NCBI GenBank assembly: GCA_030605915.1 | Contig: JAUWHM010000057.1 | Coordinates: 1 to 18,380, forward strand | From: Nitrospirota bacterium | GTDB taxonomy: Bacteria > NPL-UPA2 > JAGMAN01 | Length of the DNA: 18,380 nt | Direction of reading: 5' to 3' | Shown here: piece after piece, positions 7,793 through 14,187 of the stretch | How positions within the stretch are numbered: the stretch's first letter is position 1 | Layout: every line of letters begins with the position of its first letter | Position numbers and translations under genes: made by a program | The notes under the pieces: generated by a model | Told to the model about the DNA's origin: nothing | What the model saw: the letters and a program-made list of their open reading frames with translations, nothing else | The model's database searches: none

Positions 7793-8794
7793 TCATTCTA
7801 TAGCTCCTCTTCCTCCTTTCTCGAAGAAGAAACTGCTCTCCTGGAAGCTTTTGACTCTCCTGGCTATCACTGCGGCCTGAGGCGCTTTTCTCACGCGAAT
7901 TATTTTTTTGACAAATCCCCAGAATAGACCTATGCCATAAGAGAGGTGGGTTAAGAGGAATAGGGGAGGCAGAAGGGCTAAAGAGGTTGGACTCCTTTCC
8001 TGCCAGGCAATGGAAATGCTGAAAACAGTGGCCGTAAGAGCATATAATAGAAAGGGGGAGAGGTAGATCAGGGTGTGTTTGAAAGGTAGAGAAATCAGGT
8101 AAAAGCAGAAAAGAAGTGGACCCAGGCGAAGCCAGTTGAAGAAGGTGGGGTCAACGAAGGTCTGCTCCATTCTTCCTCGGCCATAGGTTCCAATCTGCTT
8201 ACAGAATTGGGGAATTGTCTTTCTTCTACTTCTATAGACTATGGCCTGGGGATTATAAATAAATCTATAACCTTTTGCCCTTAATCTGTTTATTAACTCG
8301 TTCTCCTCATTTGGATACAATGATTCATTGAAGGCACCTTCCTTCTCCAAGATAGCTCTTCTCATACTGAGATTGCAGAGGATGAGCATGTTCTCATTCG
8401 CTTCCTTAACCTGGCCAATAGACTTATACCGGTACCTTATGCTGAAAACTCCAAATAAGGAACTCAGTATGTAGCCAAAACATTTCTGTAATAAGGAATC
8501 AGTCCCCAACGTTAGGTTGGGACCACCTACCCCGGCAATATCCTTCTTCTCATAAAAACTTACCACCTCAGTGAAGAGGTCCGAATCGGCTATAGAGTCA
8601 CTGTCCAGAAAGTAAACTATCTCCCCCTTGGCTTCCTGGAGAGCTTTGTTCCTCTGCTTGGATGGCTGTTTTCCCTCAGCCATGAGAACTTCTATCCTGC
8701 CAGGAGGATAGTTTAGGCATTTCAAAGACCCGAGAACCTTATCTACCGAGCCCCCGGGCTCAACTGGGACGATTACACTGATGGAGGGCTTCAA
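7793..8794 (-). CDS. Membrane-anchored GT2 glycosyltransferase
   Basis: This 333-residue protein has an N-terminal GT-A domain (SISVIVPV at 4-11; D-S-D metal motif at 64-66 in YFLDSDS; GGPN at 90-93; acidic NEENEL at 162-167; Q-x2-x-Y-G-R-G-R around 200-208). The C-terminus holds membrane helices at about 224-238, 241-262 and 272-295 and then a basic tail. Its overall plan fits processive or lipid-linked sugar transferases, which build a glycan at the inner membrane. The start is TTG at 8794, whose TTG-A overlaps the TGA of the DUF2723 gene by four bases; AAGGAG lies six bases upstream. The two genes are thus translationally coupled and likely act on the same glycan. The donor sugar and acceptor are unknown. 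Confidence 0.88.
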   Translation of the reverse strand: MKPSISVIVPVEPGGSVDKVLGSLKCLNYPPGRIEVLMAEGKQPSKQRNKALQEAKGEIVYFLDSDSIADSDLFTEVVSFYEKKDIAGVGGPNLTLGTDSLLQKCFGYILSSLFGVFSIRYRYKSIGQVKEANENMLILCNLSMRRAILEKEGAFNESLYPNEENELINRLRAKGYRFIYNPQAIVYRSRRKTIPQFCKQIGTYGRGRMEQTFVDPTFFNWLRLGPLLFCFYLISLPFKHTLIYLSPFLLYALTATVFSISIAWQERSPTSLALLPPLFLLTHLSYGIGLFWGFVKKIIRVRKAPQAAVIARRVKSFQESSFFFEKGGRGAIE

Positions 8795-11034
8795 GGCTGA
8801 CTCCTTACCTTCCTGAGATTGTATTCTGCCTTCTCGTTATCCGGGTCCAGCTCCAGGGCTCGTTCAAATCTTCTTATGGCAGTTTCCCTCAAACCCAGGC
8901 CATAATAAGCCACTCCTAAATTAATGTGCGCCTCCACACAATCTGGCTCTATCTGCAGAGACTTTTTATGCTGGACGATGGCCTCATTATACCACCCCTT
9001 ATGGCTATAAGCAAGACCAAGATTGTGGTAGGCCTTTGCCTTGGTCTCGCCTTTACCTAAACTTATTGCCTTCCTAAAGCTCTCCATTGCCTCCTGGTCT
9101 CTGCCGTACTCTGCATAGATAACCCCCAAAGCATTATGCACTTCAGCATAATCTGGATTTATTCTTAATGCCTCTTCATAGGCACTGGCGGCTTCATTTA
9201 GTAGACCGTTCTCGTAAAGACAGAATCCAATCAGGTAGTGAAGAAGGTCAAGGCTAGGGTCAACCTCAATTGCTTTTCTGAATTGAGAGGCGGCCCGCTT
9301 CAGCATCCCTCTATCATAAAAATAATCTCCTAAACTTATATGTACTCTTGCGTGAGTAATCACTGTATCTATATCTTTAAAAACCGTCTTATCCTGCCAC
9401 TGGGGCTCGGTATATGTCCTCAAGAGGTGGTCATGGTATCTCAGGGTAGATTCATCAAGCTCTCTCCTCCTCCCTGCCACCTTAAAGATAAGCCCATTTG
9501 GGAATAGGGAATCCTGCTCCACTATGTTCAACCTGGTGCAGTAGATAGGACGAAGAGCTATGTTTGCTGACACAATACTATCTACCATCTTTCCCCCGCC
9601 AGCGGGGACAATTAGGTCAGGATAGTTTTCCTTAATCCGGGACAGATAGCCGGGCAGATGCAATGAACCGGCGTTAATAATGATTACATCCGGACGGACG
9701 CCCTCAACGAACTGAAGATACCAGAGGGGAAAAGTATCATCATCCAGTTTAGTAAAAATGATCCCTCCTTTATCCACGGATTCAAATATGTTCGTGGCGT
9801 AGTGGTGGGCAAAACGATTTTTACTGCGGTCAACATAATAATAATGAGCCTTCAAGGCGATAATGGGACTAGCGAGGAGGAGGACGGAGAAAAGGGGCAG
9901 ACAAACCTGCCCGCGCTTGAAGCGATGAGTGGCCGTAGTAACTATCTCAGCGAGAGCTCTCACCCCCCGGCCAATCCAGAGCGAAAAGATGACAAAGGAA
10001 GGGATATAGAAAACCTCTAAATGCAGGAGGAACTCTTCATTAATGGGGAAGTTTGCCCAGACAATGAAGCCAAGGCTGCCACCTAAAAATATGAGGAGGG
10101 TAAATAGAAAAAGTCTCTTATCCCTTCTTAGAAGGAGGCCGGCTCCAAGGACCCCCAGCCAGGCTAAATGCCCAGTAAATTGCTTGACCAATGAGTTCCC
10201 GTAGCTAGCCAATTGCTTCAGGAAAAGTTCCGGAGAACGACCCAGTCTTAATTGAGGGTACTGCTTTCGAGCAAGCACCGCCAAAAAATTTTTCAGTGTC
10301 TGCGGGTCTCCCCAGTCCAGAGGAGGATTCTGGAGAGAGCGAATGGGCAGGTAGAGGTAAACGGACAGACCGAGGAAAAAGAAGCCAGCAAACAGCATCC
10401 ACTGCATGGGATTACGGATTAGGGATAAGGAGCTACCCTTCACTAAGATGATATAGAAGATAGGCGGGAGGAGCATAAGCATACTGTGGTGATTGCCCAG
10501 ACTCAGCCCGTAGAGGAAGGCAAATAGATTCAGTGAATGGTGAATGGTGAATGGTAAATGGTGATGAGCTGAAGTTGGTGGTTCCCTCCAGTGAAGTAGA
10601 ATTAATATCATTAGGGCGATGAAGAAAGCATTAAGGGTATAGGTTTCAGCAATGACGGCTTGCGACCAGAAGCTATGGGAAAAGGCAAATATTAGTGAAG
10701 CCACTATAGCGGGAATATGTTGATTAAACCCTATGGTGGGTCGGTTGTTAGACTGGCAGACCGTTAGACCAATGAAATAGACGAGGGCCACTGTCAAGGA
10801 GGCAAAGAAGGCAGACATCAGGTTCAATCGGAAGGCGATACTGGAAAAGGGAAGGAAAGTAAACAGTTTACCTAACAAGGCATAGAGGGGATATCCAGGA
10901 GGGTGGGCAATCCCCAGGATATAGCCTACGGAGATAAGATTACCACTATCCTGCCAGAAGACAGTTGGGCAGAGCGTTTTCAAATAGATGAAAAGAGACC
11001 CGATGAAGAGGATGGTGGCTACCAGATACCTCAT
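8791..11034 (-). CDS. DUF2723 (TMEM260-like GT-C) membrane protein with C-terminal TPRs
   Basis: This 747-residue protein begins with the DUF2723 signature: a first helix, CPTVFWQDSGNL (22-33), then LGIAHPPGYPLYALLGKLF (40-58) and RLNLMSAFFASL. Human TMEM260 of this family is an ER protein O-mannosyltransferase using a polyprenyl-phosphate mannose donor, so the bacterial protein is plausibly a GT-C glycosyltransferase with a periplasmic active site. The usual acidic residue in W-x-DSGE is Asn32, while D29 is kept. About ten to twelve hydrophobic helices fill residues 1-400; a soluble domain follows, and about five TPRs occupy 560-740. A heptanucleotide repeat encodes a His-rich stretch at about 156-168. 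The ATG at 11034 has AGGGGG four to five bases upstream. The gene follows the pilin array, separated by a terminator and its own promoter. Confidence 0.87.
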   Translation of the reverse strand: MRYLVATILFIGSLFIYLKTLCPTVFWQDSGNLISVGYILGIAHPPGYPLYALLGKLFTFLPFSSIAFRLNLMSAFFASLTVALVYFIGLTVCQSNNRPTIGFNQHIPAIVASLIFAFSHSFWSQAVIAETYTLNAFFIALMILILLHWREPPTSAHHHLPFTIHHSLNLFAFLYGLSLGNHHSMLMLLPPIFYIILVKGSSLSLIRNPMQWMLFAGFFFLGLSVYLYLPIRSLQNPPLDWGDPQTLKNFLAVLARKQYPQLRLGRSPELFLKQLASYGNSLVKQFTGHLAWLGVLGAGLLLRRDKRLFLFTLLIFLGGSLGFIVWANFPINEEFLLHLEVFYIPSFVIFSLWIGRGVRALAEIVTTATHRFKRGQVCLPLFSVLLLASPIIALKAHYYYVDRSKNRFAHHYATNIFESVDKGGIIFTKLDDDTFPLWYLQFVEGVRPDVIIINAGSLHLPGYLSRIKENYPDLIVPAGGGKMVDSIVSANIALRPIYCTRLNIVEQDSLFPNGLIFKVAGRRRELDESTLRYHDHLLRTYTEPQWQDKTVFKDIDTVITHARVHISLGDYFYDRGMLKRAASQFRKAIEVDPSLDLLHYLIGFCLYENGLLNEAASAYEEALRINPDYAEVHNALGVIYAEYGRDQEAMESFRKAISLGKGETKAKAYHNLGLAYSHKGWYNEAIVQHKKSLQIEPDCVEAHINLGVAYYGLGLRETAIRRFERALELDPDNEKAEYNLRKVRSQP
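10533..10566. repeat. Heptanucleotide tandem repeat inside the DUF2723 gene
   Basis: The plus strand reads GTGAATG three times in succession (10533-10553), then GTAAATG and a partial GTGATG. On the coding strand this gives the His-rich stretch HHHLPFTIHHS, at the end of a membrane helix. Seven is not a multiple of three, so gain or loss of one unit would shift the reading frame. The unit resembles short tandem repeats that occur dispersed in other bacterial genomes. Confidence 0.8.
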
Positions 11035-11049
11035 AATTCCCCCTGTTAA

Positions 11050-11079
11050 ATTTTATCAAAAGCTTAAGGAAAATCACAA
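11050..11079 (-). promoter_or_regulatory. Extended -10 promoter for the DUF2723-GT2 pair
   Basis: On the minus strand, -35 TTGTGA (11074-11079) and -10 TAAAAT (11050-11055) are 18 bases apart. The TGA just upstream of the -10 forms an extended -10 (TG-n-TAAAAT). Start of transcription would fall near 11043, giving a very short leader that still includes the AGGGGG ribosome site. It lies downstream of the pilin terminator, so the pair can be expressed separately from the pilins. Confidence 0.55.
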
Positions 11080-11131
11080 GAAAATTCCTCACTTCGTTCG
11101 TCATAACCGTTTCTTACTGATAGGAATTTTC
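11080..11131. repeat. Inverted repeat, 10-bp arms
   Basis: GAAAATTCCT (11080-11089) is the perfect complement of AGGAATTTTC (11122-11131), with 32 bases between. It lies between the DUF2723 promoter and the next hairpin. Function is unknown. Confidence 0.6.
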
Positions 11132-11169
11132 AGTAGTTAGGAAAGTGCGTTTTATACTTTCCTATACTG
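11131..11169. repeat. Hairpin with 14 paired bases and a 2-base bulge
   Basis: CAGTA-GT-TAGGAAAGT (11131-11146) pairs with ACTTTCCTATACTG (11156-11169) around a nine-base loop; only GT is unpaired. It sits directly after the terminator in the minus direction. No T-run follows it on that strand, so it is not itself a convincing terminator. Confidence 0.65.
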
Positions 11170-11172
11170 TAG

Positions 11173-11207
11173 AAAAAAGGTGGTGGAACAAGTATCGCTC
11201 CACCACC
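11173..11207 (-). terminator. Intrinsic terminator of the pilin operon
   Basis: On the minus strand a perfect nine-base stem GGTGGTGGA/TCCACCACC encloses an 11-base loop and is followed directly by six T residues (11173-11178). It lies about 70 bases after the stop codon of the last pilin gene. This is a classical Rho-independent terminator closing the pilin transcript. Confidence 0.88.
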
Positions 11208-11212
11208 CCTTT

Positions 11213-11228
11213 CTTAAGTGCACTTAAG
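11213..11228. repeat. Perfect 16-bp palindrome CTTAAGTG-CACTTAAG
   Basis: The two eight-base halves are exact complements without a spacer, just before the pilin terminator. The half CTTAAGTG occurs again on the minus strand at 12847-12854, upstream of the pilin sigma-54 promoter. This may be chance or a shared binding site. Confidence 0.6.
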
Positions 11229-11278
11229 CAGCCGTATATCACATTATAGTCTGGCACGCCTTTTTTTACACCACTAAA

Positions 11279-11599
11279 CTATCCATGCGGCAGCGAGTGT
11301 GATTCACACGGACAGCTGGCATATAAACTGTCAGGTGTAACATAGGAACTGCCTAAAGCGCACACTGGTATCTCCAGCAGGTACTCAGCAGTCTTAAGCT
11401 CACTAAGGCTACCTTTCACTCCCTTCTCCACATAGTAGATGTTCAGCACACTGTTCAGGGATTTCAGGTTAGCCTGGCAGGCTCTCAGGTTCCTATCCGT
11501 TGCCAGATTACCATATTTGGTGACGGCGATTGCAACCAATACCCCAATGATAGCTATCACAATCAGAAGCTCAATCAGGGTAAAACCTTTTCTTTTCAT
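11279..11599 (-). CDS. Type IV pilin, tandem copy furthest from the promoter
   Basis: The 106-residue prepilin has a short basic leader (MKRKG), the prepilin-peptidase/N-methylation site G-FTLIE and a hydrophobic alpha-1 stretch to about residue 27. Cleavage after G5 would leave a 101-residue pilin with F1 and the conserved E5. Residue 22 of the mature form is Thr, where many type IV pilins have Pro. Four cysteines (C41, C80, C96, C98) and a tail CPC-ESHSLPHG are shared by all four copies. The ribosome site is GAGGTAGAGGGAGA. This is the last gene before the terminator. Compared with its siblings it has changes such as KYGN, LLEIPVCAL and SYVTP. It is a structural pilin subunit or a close pseudopilin. 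Confidence 0.92.
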   Translation of the reverse strand: MKRKGFTLIELLIVIAIIGVLVAIAVTKYGNLATDRNLRACQANLKSLNSVLNIYYVEKGVKGSLSELKTAEYLLEIPVCALGSSYVTPDSLYASCPCESHSLPHG

Positions 11600-11641
11600 T
11601 CTTCTCCCTCTACCTCTCTCAGGTTATTCCGCCATCATCAA

Positions 11642-11962
11642 TTATCCATGCGGCAGCGAGTGAGATACACATGGACAGCTAGCGTACAAGCTGTCAGGTG
11701 TTGCATAGGAACTGGCTAAAGGGCACACTGGTACCGCCACCAAGTAACCAGCAGTCTTAAGCTCACTAAGGCTACCTTTCACTCCCTTCTCCACATAGTA
11801 GATGTTCAGCACACTGTTCAGGGATTTCAGGTTAGCCTGGCAGGCTCTCAGGTTCCTATCCGTTGCTAGAGTGCCGAATTTAGTGACGGCGATGGCAACC
11901 AATACCCCAATGATAGCTATCACAATCAGAAGCTCAATCAGGGTAAACCCTCTCCTCTTCAT
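11642..11962 (-). CDS. Type IV pilin, third tandem copy in transcription order
   Basis: This 106-residue prepilin begins MKRRGFTLIE, with cleavage expected after G5 to give a 101-residue subunit. It retains E5, the four cysteines and the tail CPC-VSHSLPHG. Mature residue 22 is Thr. Its central portion is almost identical in DNA sequence to the 11279-11599 copy, from the alpha-1 region to the KGSLSELKTA codons, so the duplication is recent or has been homogenised by gene conversion. Variable positions are concentrated around KTAGYLVAVPVCPLASSYATP. GGAGGTG lies seven bases upstream of the ATG, and the gap to the next copy is 42 bases. Confidence 0.92.
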   Translation of the reverse strand: MKRRGFTLIELLIVIAIIGVLVAIAVTKFGTLATDRNLRACQANLKSLNSVLNIYYVEKGVKGSLSELKTAGYLVAVPVCPLASSYATPDSLYASCPCVSHSLPHG

Positions 11963-11999
11963 TCTGTTTCACCTCCATTAGGTTATTTCCCCATCACTA

Positions 12000-12320
12000 C
12001 TATCCATGCGGCAGCGAGTGTGATTCACACGGACAGCTGGCATATAAACTGTCGGGTGTTGCATAGGAACTCCCTAAAGGGCACAGTGGTACCGCCACCA
12101 GGTACTCAGCAGTCTTAAGCTCACTAAGGCTACCTTTCGCTCCCTTCTCCACATAGTAGATGTTCAGGGCGCTGGTCAGGGATTTCAGGTTAGCCTGGCA
12201 GGCTCTCAGGTTCCTATCCGTGGCTAGAGTGCCGAATTTGGTGACAGCGATTGCAACCAATACCCCAATGATAGCTATCACAATCAGAAGCTCAATCAGG
12301 GTAAAACCTCCCCTCTTCAT
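12000..12320 (-). CDS. Type IV pilin, second tandem copy in transcription order
   Basis: A 106-residue prepilin beginning MKRGGFTLIE; peptidase cleavage after G5 gives a 101-residue subunit with E5. Mature residue 22 is again Thr. It differs from its neighbours mainly at SLTSALN, EKGAKGS and VPLCPL, and ends CPC-ESHSLPHG. The strong ribosome site GGGAGGTG lies seven bases upstream of the ATG. The gaps to the neighbouring copies are 38 and 37 bases, with no promoter or terminator visible, so the four genes should be one transcript. Confidence 0.92.
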   Translation of the reverse strand: MKRGGFTLIELLIVIAIIGVLVAIAVTKFGTLATDRNLRACQANLKSLTSALNIYYVEKGAKGSLSELKTAEYLVAVPLCPLGSSYATPDSLYASCPCESHSLPHG

Positions 12321-12358
12321 TCTGTTTCACCTCCCTAAATTATTTTCCTATTCATCAA

Positions 12359-12691
12359 CTATCCATGCGGCAACGAGTGAGATACACACGGACAGCTAGC
12401 GTATAAGCTATCAGGTGTGAGATAGGAACTGCCTAAAGGGCACACTGGTACCGCCACCAGGTAACCAGCAGTCTTAAGCTCACTAAGGCTACCTTTCACT
12501 CCCTTCTCCACATAGTAGATGTTCAGTGAACTGGCCAGGATTTTCAGGTTAGCCTGGCAGGCTCTCAGGTTCCTATCCGTGGCTAGAGTGCCAAACTTGG
12601 GCACGGCCATAGCCACCAGCACCCCAATAATGGCAATGACAATCAACAGCTCAATAAGAGTAAAGCCCCTCATTTTATTCACTTTATCCAT
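12359..12691 (-). CDS. Type IV pilin, promoter-proximal tandem copy
   Basis: This 110-residue prepilin has a longer leader, MDKVNKMRG, before FTLIE; the mature form is 101 residues like the others. It is the only copy with the classical Pro at mature position 22 (AMAVPKFG). Its 5' third uses clearly different codons from the other three copies, while its middle and 3' parts are nearly identical to them. This suggests it is the older or template copy with 3' homogenisation. All four cysteines and the CPC-VSHSLPHG tail are kept. AGGAGG lies about 11 bases upstream of the ATG, and a sigma-54 promoter about 70 bases upstream. As the first gene it may be the most highly expressed subunit. Confidence 0.92.
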   Translation of the reverse strand: MDKVNKMRGFTLIELLIVIAIIGVLVAMAVPKFGTLATDRNLRACQANLKILASSLNIYYVEKGVKGSLSELKTAGYLVAVPVCPLGSSYLTPDSLYASCPCVSHSLPHG

Positions 12692-12762
12692 ATTTCACCA
12701 CTCCTCCTTTATTCTTGTCAGTCTTTCTGATTTACTTCTTTCTGCGTCTACGGATTACACAC

Positions 12763-12778
12763 GCAATTTTCATGCCAA
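12763..12778 (-). promoter_or_regulatory. Sigma-54 (-24/-12) promoter for the pilin array
   Basis: The minus strand reads TTGGCATGAAAATTGC, matching the sigma-54 consensus TGGCAC-N5-TTGC with one mismatch and exact GG-to-GC spacing. Transcription would begin near 12752, about 60 bases before the first pilin start. A sigma-54 activator of the PilR type is encoded about 1.5 kb upstream in the same module, the arrangement known for pilA control in Pseudomonas and Myxococcus. Confidence 0.8.
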
Positions 12779-12919
12779 CTTTTTATAATCTCTTCAGGTC
12801 CTACCCTCGGCTACCATTCAGAACCACTAAGTTCCCCAGTTTCAGTCACTTAAGCTTGCTCAATCTACTCTTGAACCTTGCTATTTTCATCCGCGCTACT
12901 CACCATCGGTCATATAAAA

Positions 12920-12967
12920 CGGGTAATCTCTTACACACTTTCAGGCCTGAGGGAAAAACGTTACCCG
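12920..12967. repeat. Inverted repeat CGGGTAA...TTACCCG with internal palindrome
   Basis: CGGGTAA (12920-12926) and TTACCCG (12961-12967) flank 34 bases that contain the perfect 10-base palindrome TCAGGCCTGA (12941-12950). It begins five bases after the platform gene stop codon. On the minus strand TTTTAT follows, so it may act as a weak terminator. It is also about 140-190 bases upstream of the -24 element, a plausible distance for an activator site. Confidence 0.6.
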
Positions 12968-12971
12968 ATTT

Positions 12972-14186
12972 TTATTTTCCAATTTCCCCATACATATTGA
13001 ACATCGGTAAGATTAGGGACAGGGCAATGAAGGCGATCATTGCACCCACCAAAGCGAGAGTAATTGGTTCTATAAGACTGGTTAACCTGGAAACGGCATA
13101 TTTTATCTCCCTATCATAAAAGTCAGAAATCTTGGATAAGACCTCATCTAACGTTCCCGTCTCCTCCCCTATAGCTACCATCTGGGAAATCATGGGAGGG
13201 AACCCCTCAGAGCGGCGCAGCGGCTCAGACATACTCTCACCCCGGTTGACCTGGTCACAGACATTGTCTATTCCCTTAGCCAGGACCGCGTTCCCAATCG
13301 TCTCCTCCACAATTCTCAATGACTGCATGATGGGAACCCCACTGGCGATTAAGGTTCCGAAAGTTCTAGCAAAACGGGCAATGGCCACCTTCCCGATTAA
13401 GGGGCCGAATATGGGCAGTTTCAATTTAAGCCGATCGATGAGGAATCTTCCCCCTTCTGTCCTCACGAACTGCCAGACAGCGAAGACAAGACCAGCTATA
13501 GCCAGGATGATAAAATACCACCGATGGCGGATGAGGTCGCTTAGCCCCATCAAAAGCCGGGTAGGAAGGGGTAGGCTGCCAGCTGTTCCCAAGACAGCAG
13601 TGAACTTTGGGATAACTTTTACGGTCAAGAAAATTACTACTACGATAGCCCCACATACTATCACAATGGGATAGGTTAAGGCTGACTTAATCTCACCCCT
13701 CAGCTCCTCCGCTTCTTCAGTAAAGGTAGCTACCCGGTTTAAAATCCCCTCTAATGTTCCACTTGCTTCACCGGCTCTCACCATACTGATGAAAAGCTTG
13801 GAGAAAACCCTGGGATGTTTCTCGACTGAAGAAGATAAGGCATTGCCTTCCTCTACGCTGGCCCTCACCTCCTCAGCAATCCTCCTGAGCTTCTTATTCT
13901 CAATCTGTTCGGACAGGACGGATAGAGCAGTGGTCAAAGTAAGACCAGAGGCTATCATCACCGCTAATTGGTGGTAAAATACCACCAGGTCTTTGCCACT
14001 TATTCTCCTCAAAGGCTCCAGTATATCGGCTGAGATGGCACTGGCGGCAACTTCCTCCTTCACTGAGGCTACAAAGTAGTCCATGGAGCGCAGTTTCTCA
14101 ATTAGAGCCCTCTGATTCTCTGCCTCTAAGACGCCGCTGACGGCCTTTCCCGTCTTATCCCTTGCCCGATAACTATAGGAAGGCAT
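12972..14186 (-). CDS. pilC: Type IV pilus inner-membrane platform protein (PilC/GspF family)
   Basis: The 404-residue protein has the family's usual length and two T2SSF domains (about 67-190 and 270-392). It starts MPSYSYRARDKTGKAVSG, characteristic of PilC/GspF. Each repeat has the GE-x-[ST]-G-TL signature (GEASGTL at 139-145, GEETGTL at 340-346). Three transmembrane segments lie near 170-192, 223-240 and 373-395. In known systems the dimer sits in the inner membrane and is turned by the PilB ATPase to add pilin subunits. The ATG at 14186 has GGAG six bases upstream, and only one base separates it from the stop of the activator gene. A type II secretion GspF role is possible, but the pilin neighbours favour a pilus. 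Confidence 0.93.
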   Translation of the reverse strand: MPSYSYRARDKTGKAVSGVLEAENQRALIEKLRSMDYFVASVKEEVAASAISADILEPLRRISGKDLVVFYHQLAVMIASGLTLTTALSVLSEQIENKKLRRIAEEVRASVEEGNALSSSVEKHPRVFSKLFISMVRAGEASGTLEGILNRVATFTEEAEELRGEIKSALTYPIVIVCGAIVVVIFLTVKVIPKFTAVLGTAGSLPLPTRLLMGLSDLIRHRWYFIILAIAGLVFAVWQFVRTEGGRFLIDRLKLKLPIFGPLIGKVAIARFARTFGTLIASGVPIMQSLRIVEETIGNAVLAKGIDNVCDQVNRGESMSEPLRRSEGFPPMISQMVAIGEETGTLDEVLSKISDFYDREIKYAVSRLTSLIEPITLALVGAMIAFIALSLILPMFNMYGEIGK

Positions 14187-14187
14187 C

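Larger units (their letters stand above)
11035..11278. other. 244-base intergenic region rich in inverted repeats
   Basis: Read in the minus direction from the last pilin, this gap holds a 16-base palindrome, an intrinsic terminator, a hairpin of 14 paired bases, a wider inverted repeat, and an extended -10 promoter. I see no coding frame. The density of symmetry is compatible with a small RNA or a repeat element in addition to the terminator. Confidence 0.7.
12692..12971. other. 280-base regulatory region between platform protein and pilins
   Basis: No coding frame is convincing here. In the minus direction it contains an inverted repeat just after the platform gene, about 140 bases of upstream sequence that may hold activator sites (including CTTAAGTG at 12847-12854 and a related ACTTAGTG about 20 bases further on), a -24/-12 promoter, and a leader of about 60 bases ending in AGGAGG. 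The layout is that of a sigma-54 promoter with upstream activator sites. Confidence 0.7.

Noticed and set aside
7586..7927. Plus-strand open frame of 113 residues crossing the ATPase promoter.
   Set aside because: It runs antisense to two real genes and through a minus-strand promoter, with low-complexity composition.
11279..12691. A CRISPR-like array, because of the regular repeats about 360 bases apart.
   Set aside because: The repeats are four complete pilin genes, each with its own ribosome site and stop codon.
12692..12971. A cyclic-di-GMP (GEMM) riboswitch upstream of the pilins, suggested by GGTAGCCGAGGGTAGG on the minus strand.
   Set aside because: The core GACGCAAAGC element is missing in the right order, and the sigma-54 start near 12752 would leave this stretch untranscribed.
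13132..13674. Plus-strand open frame of 180 residues opposite the platform gene.
   Set aside because: It is the antisense shadow of a clear PilC-family gene and has no recognisable domain.
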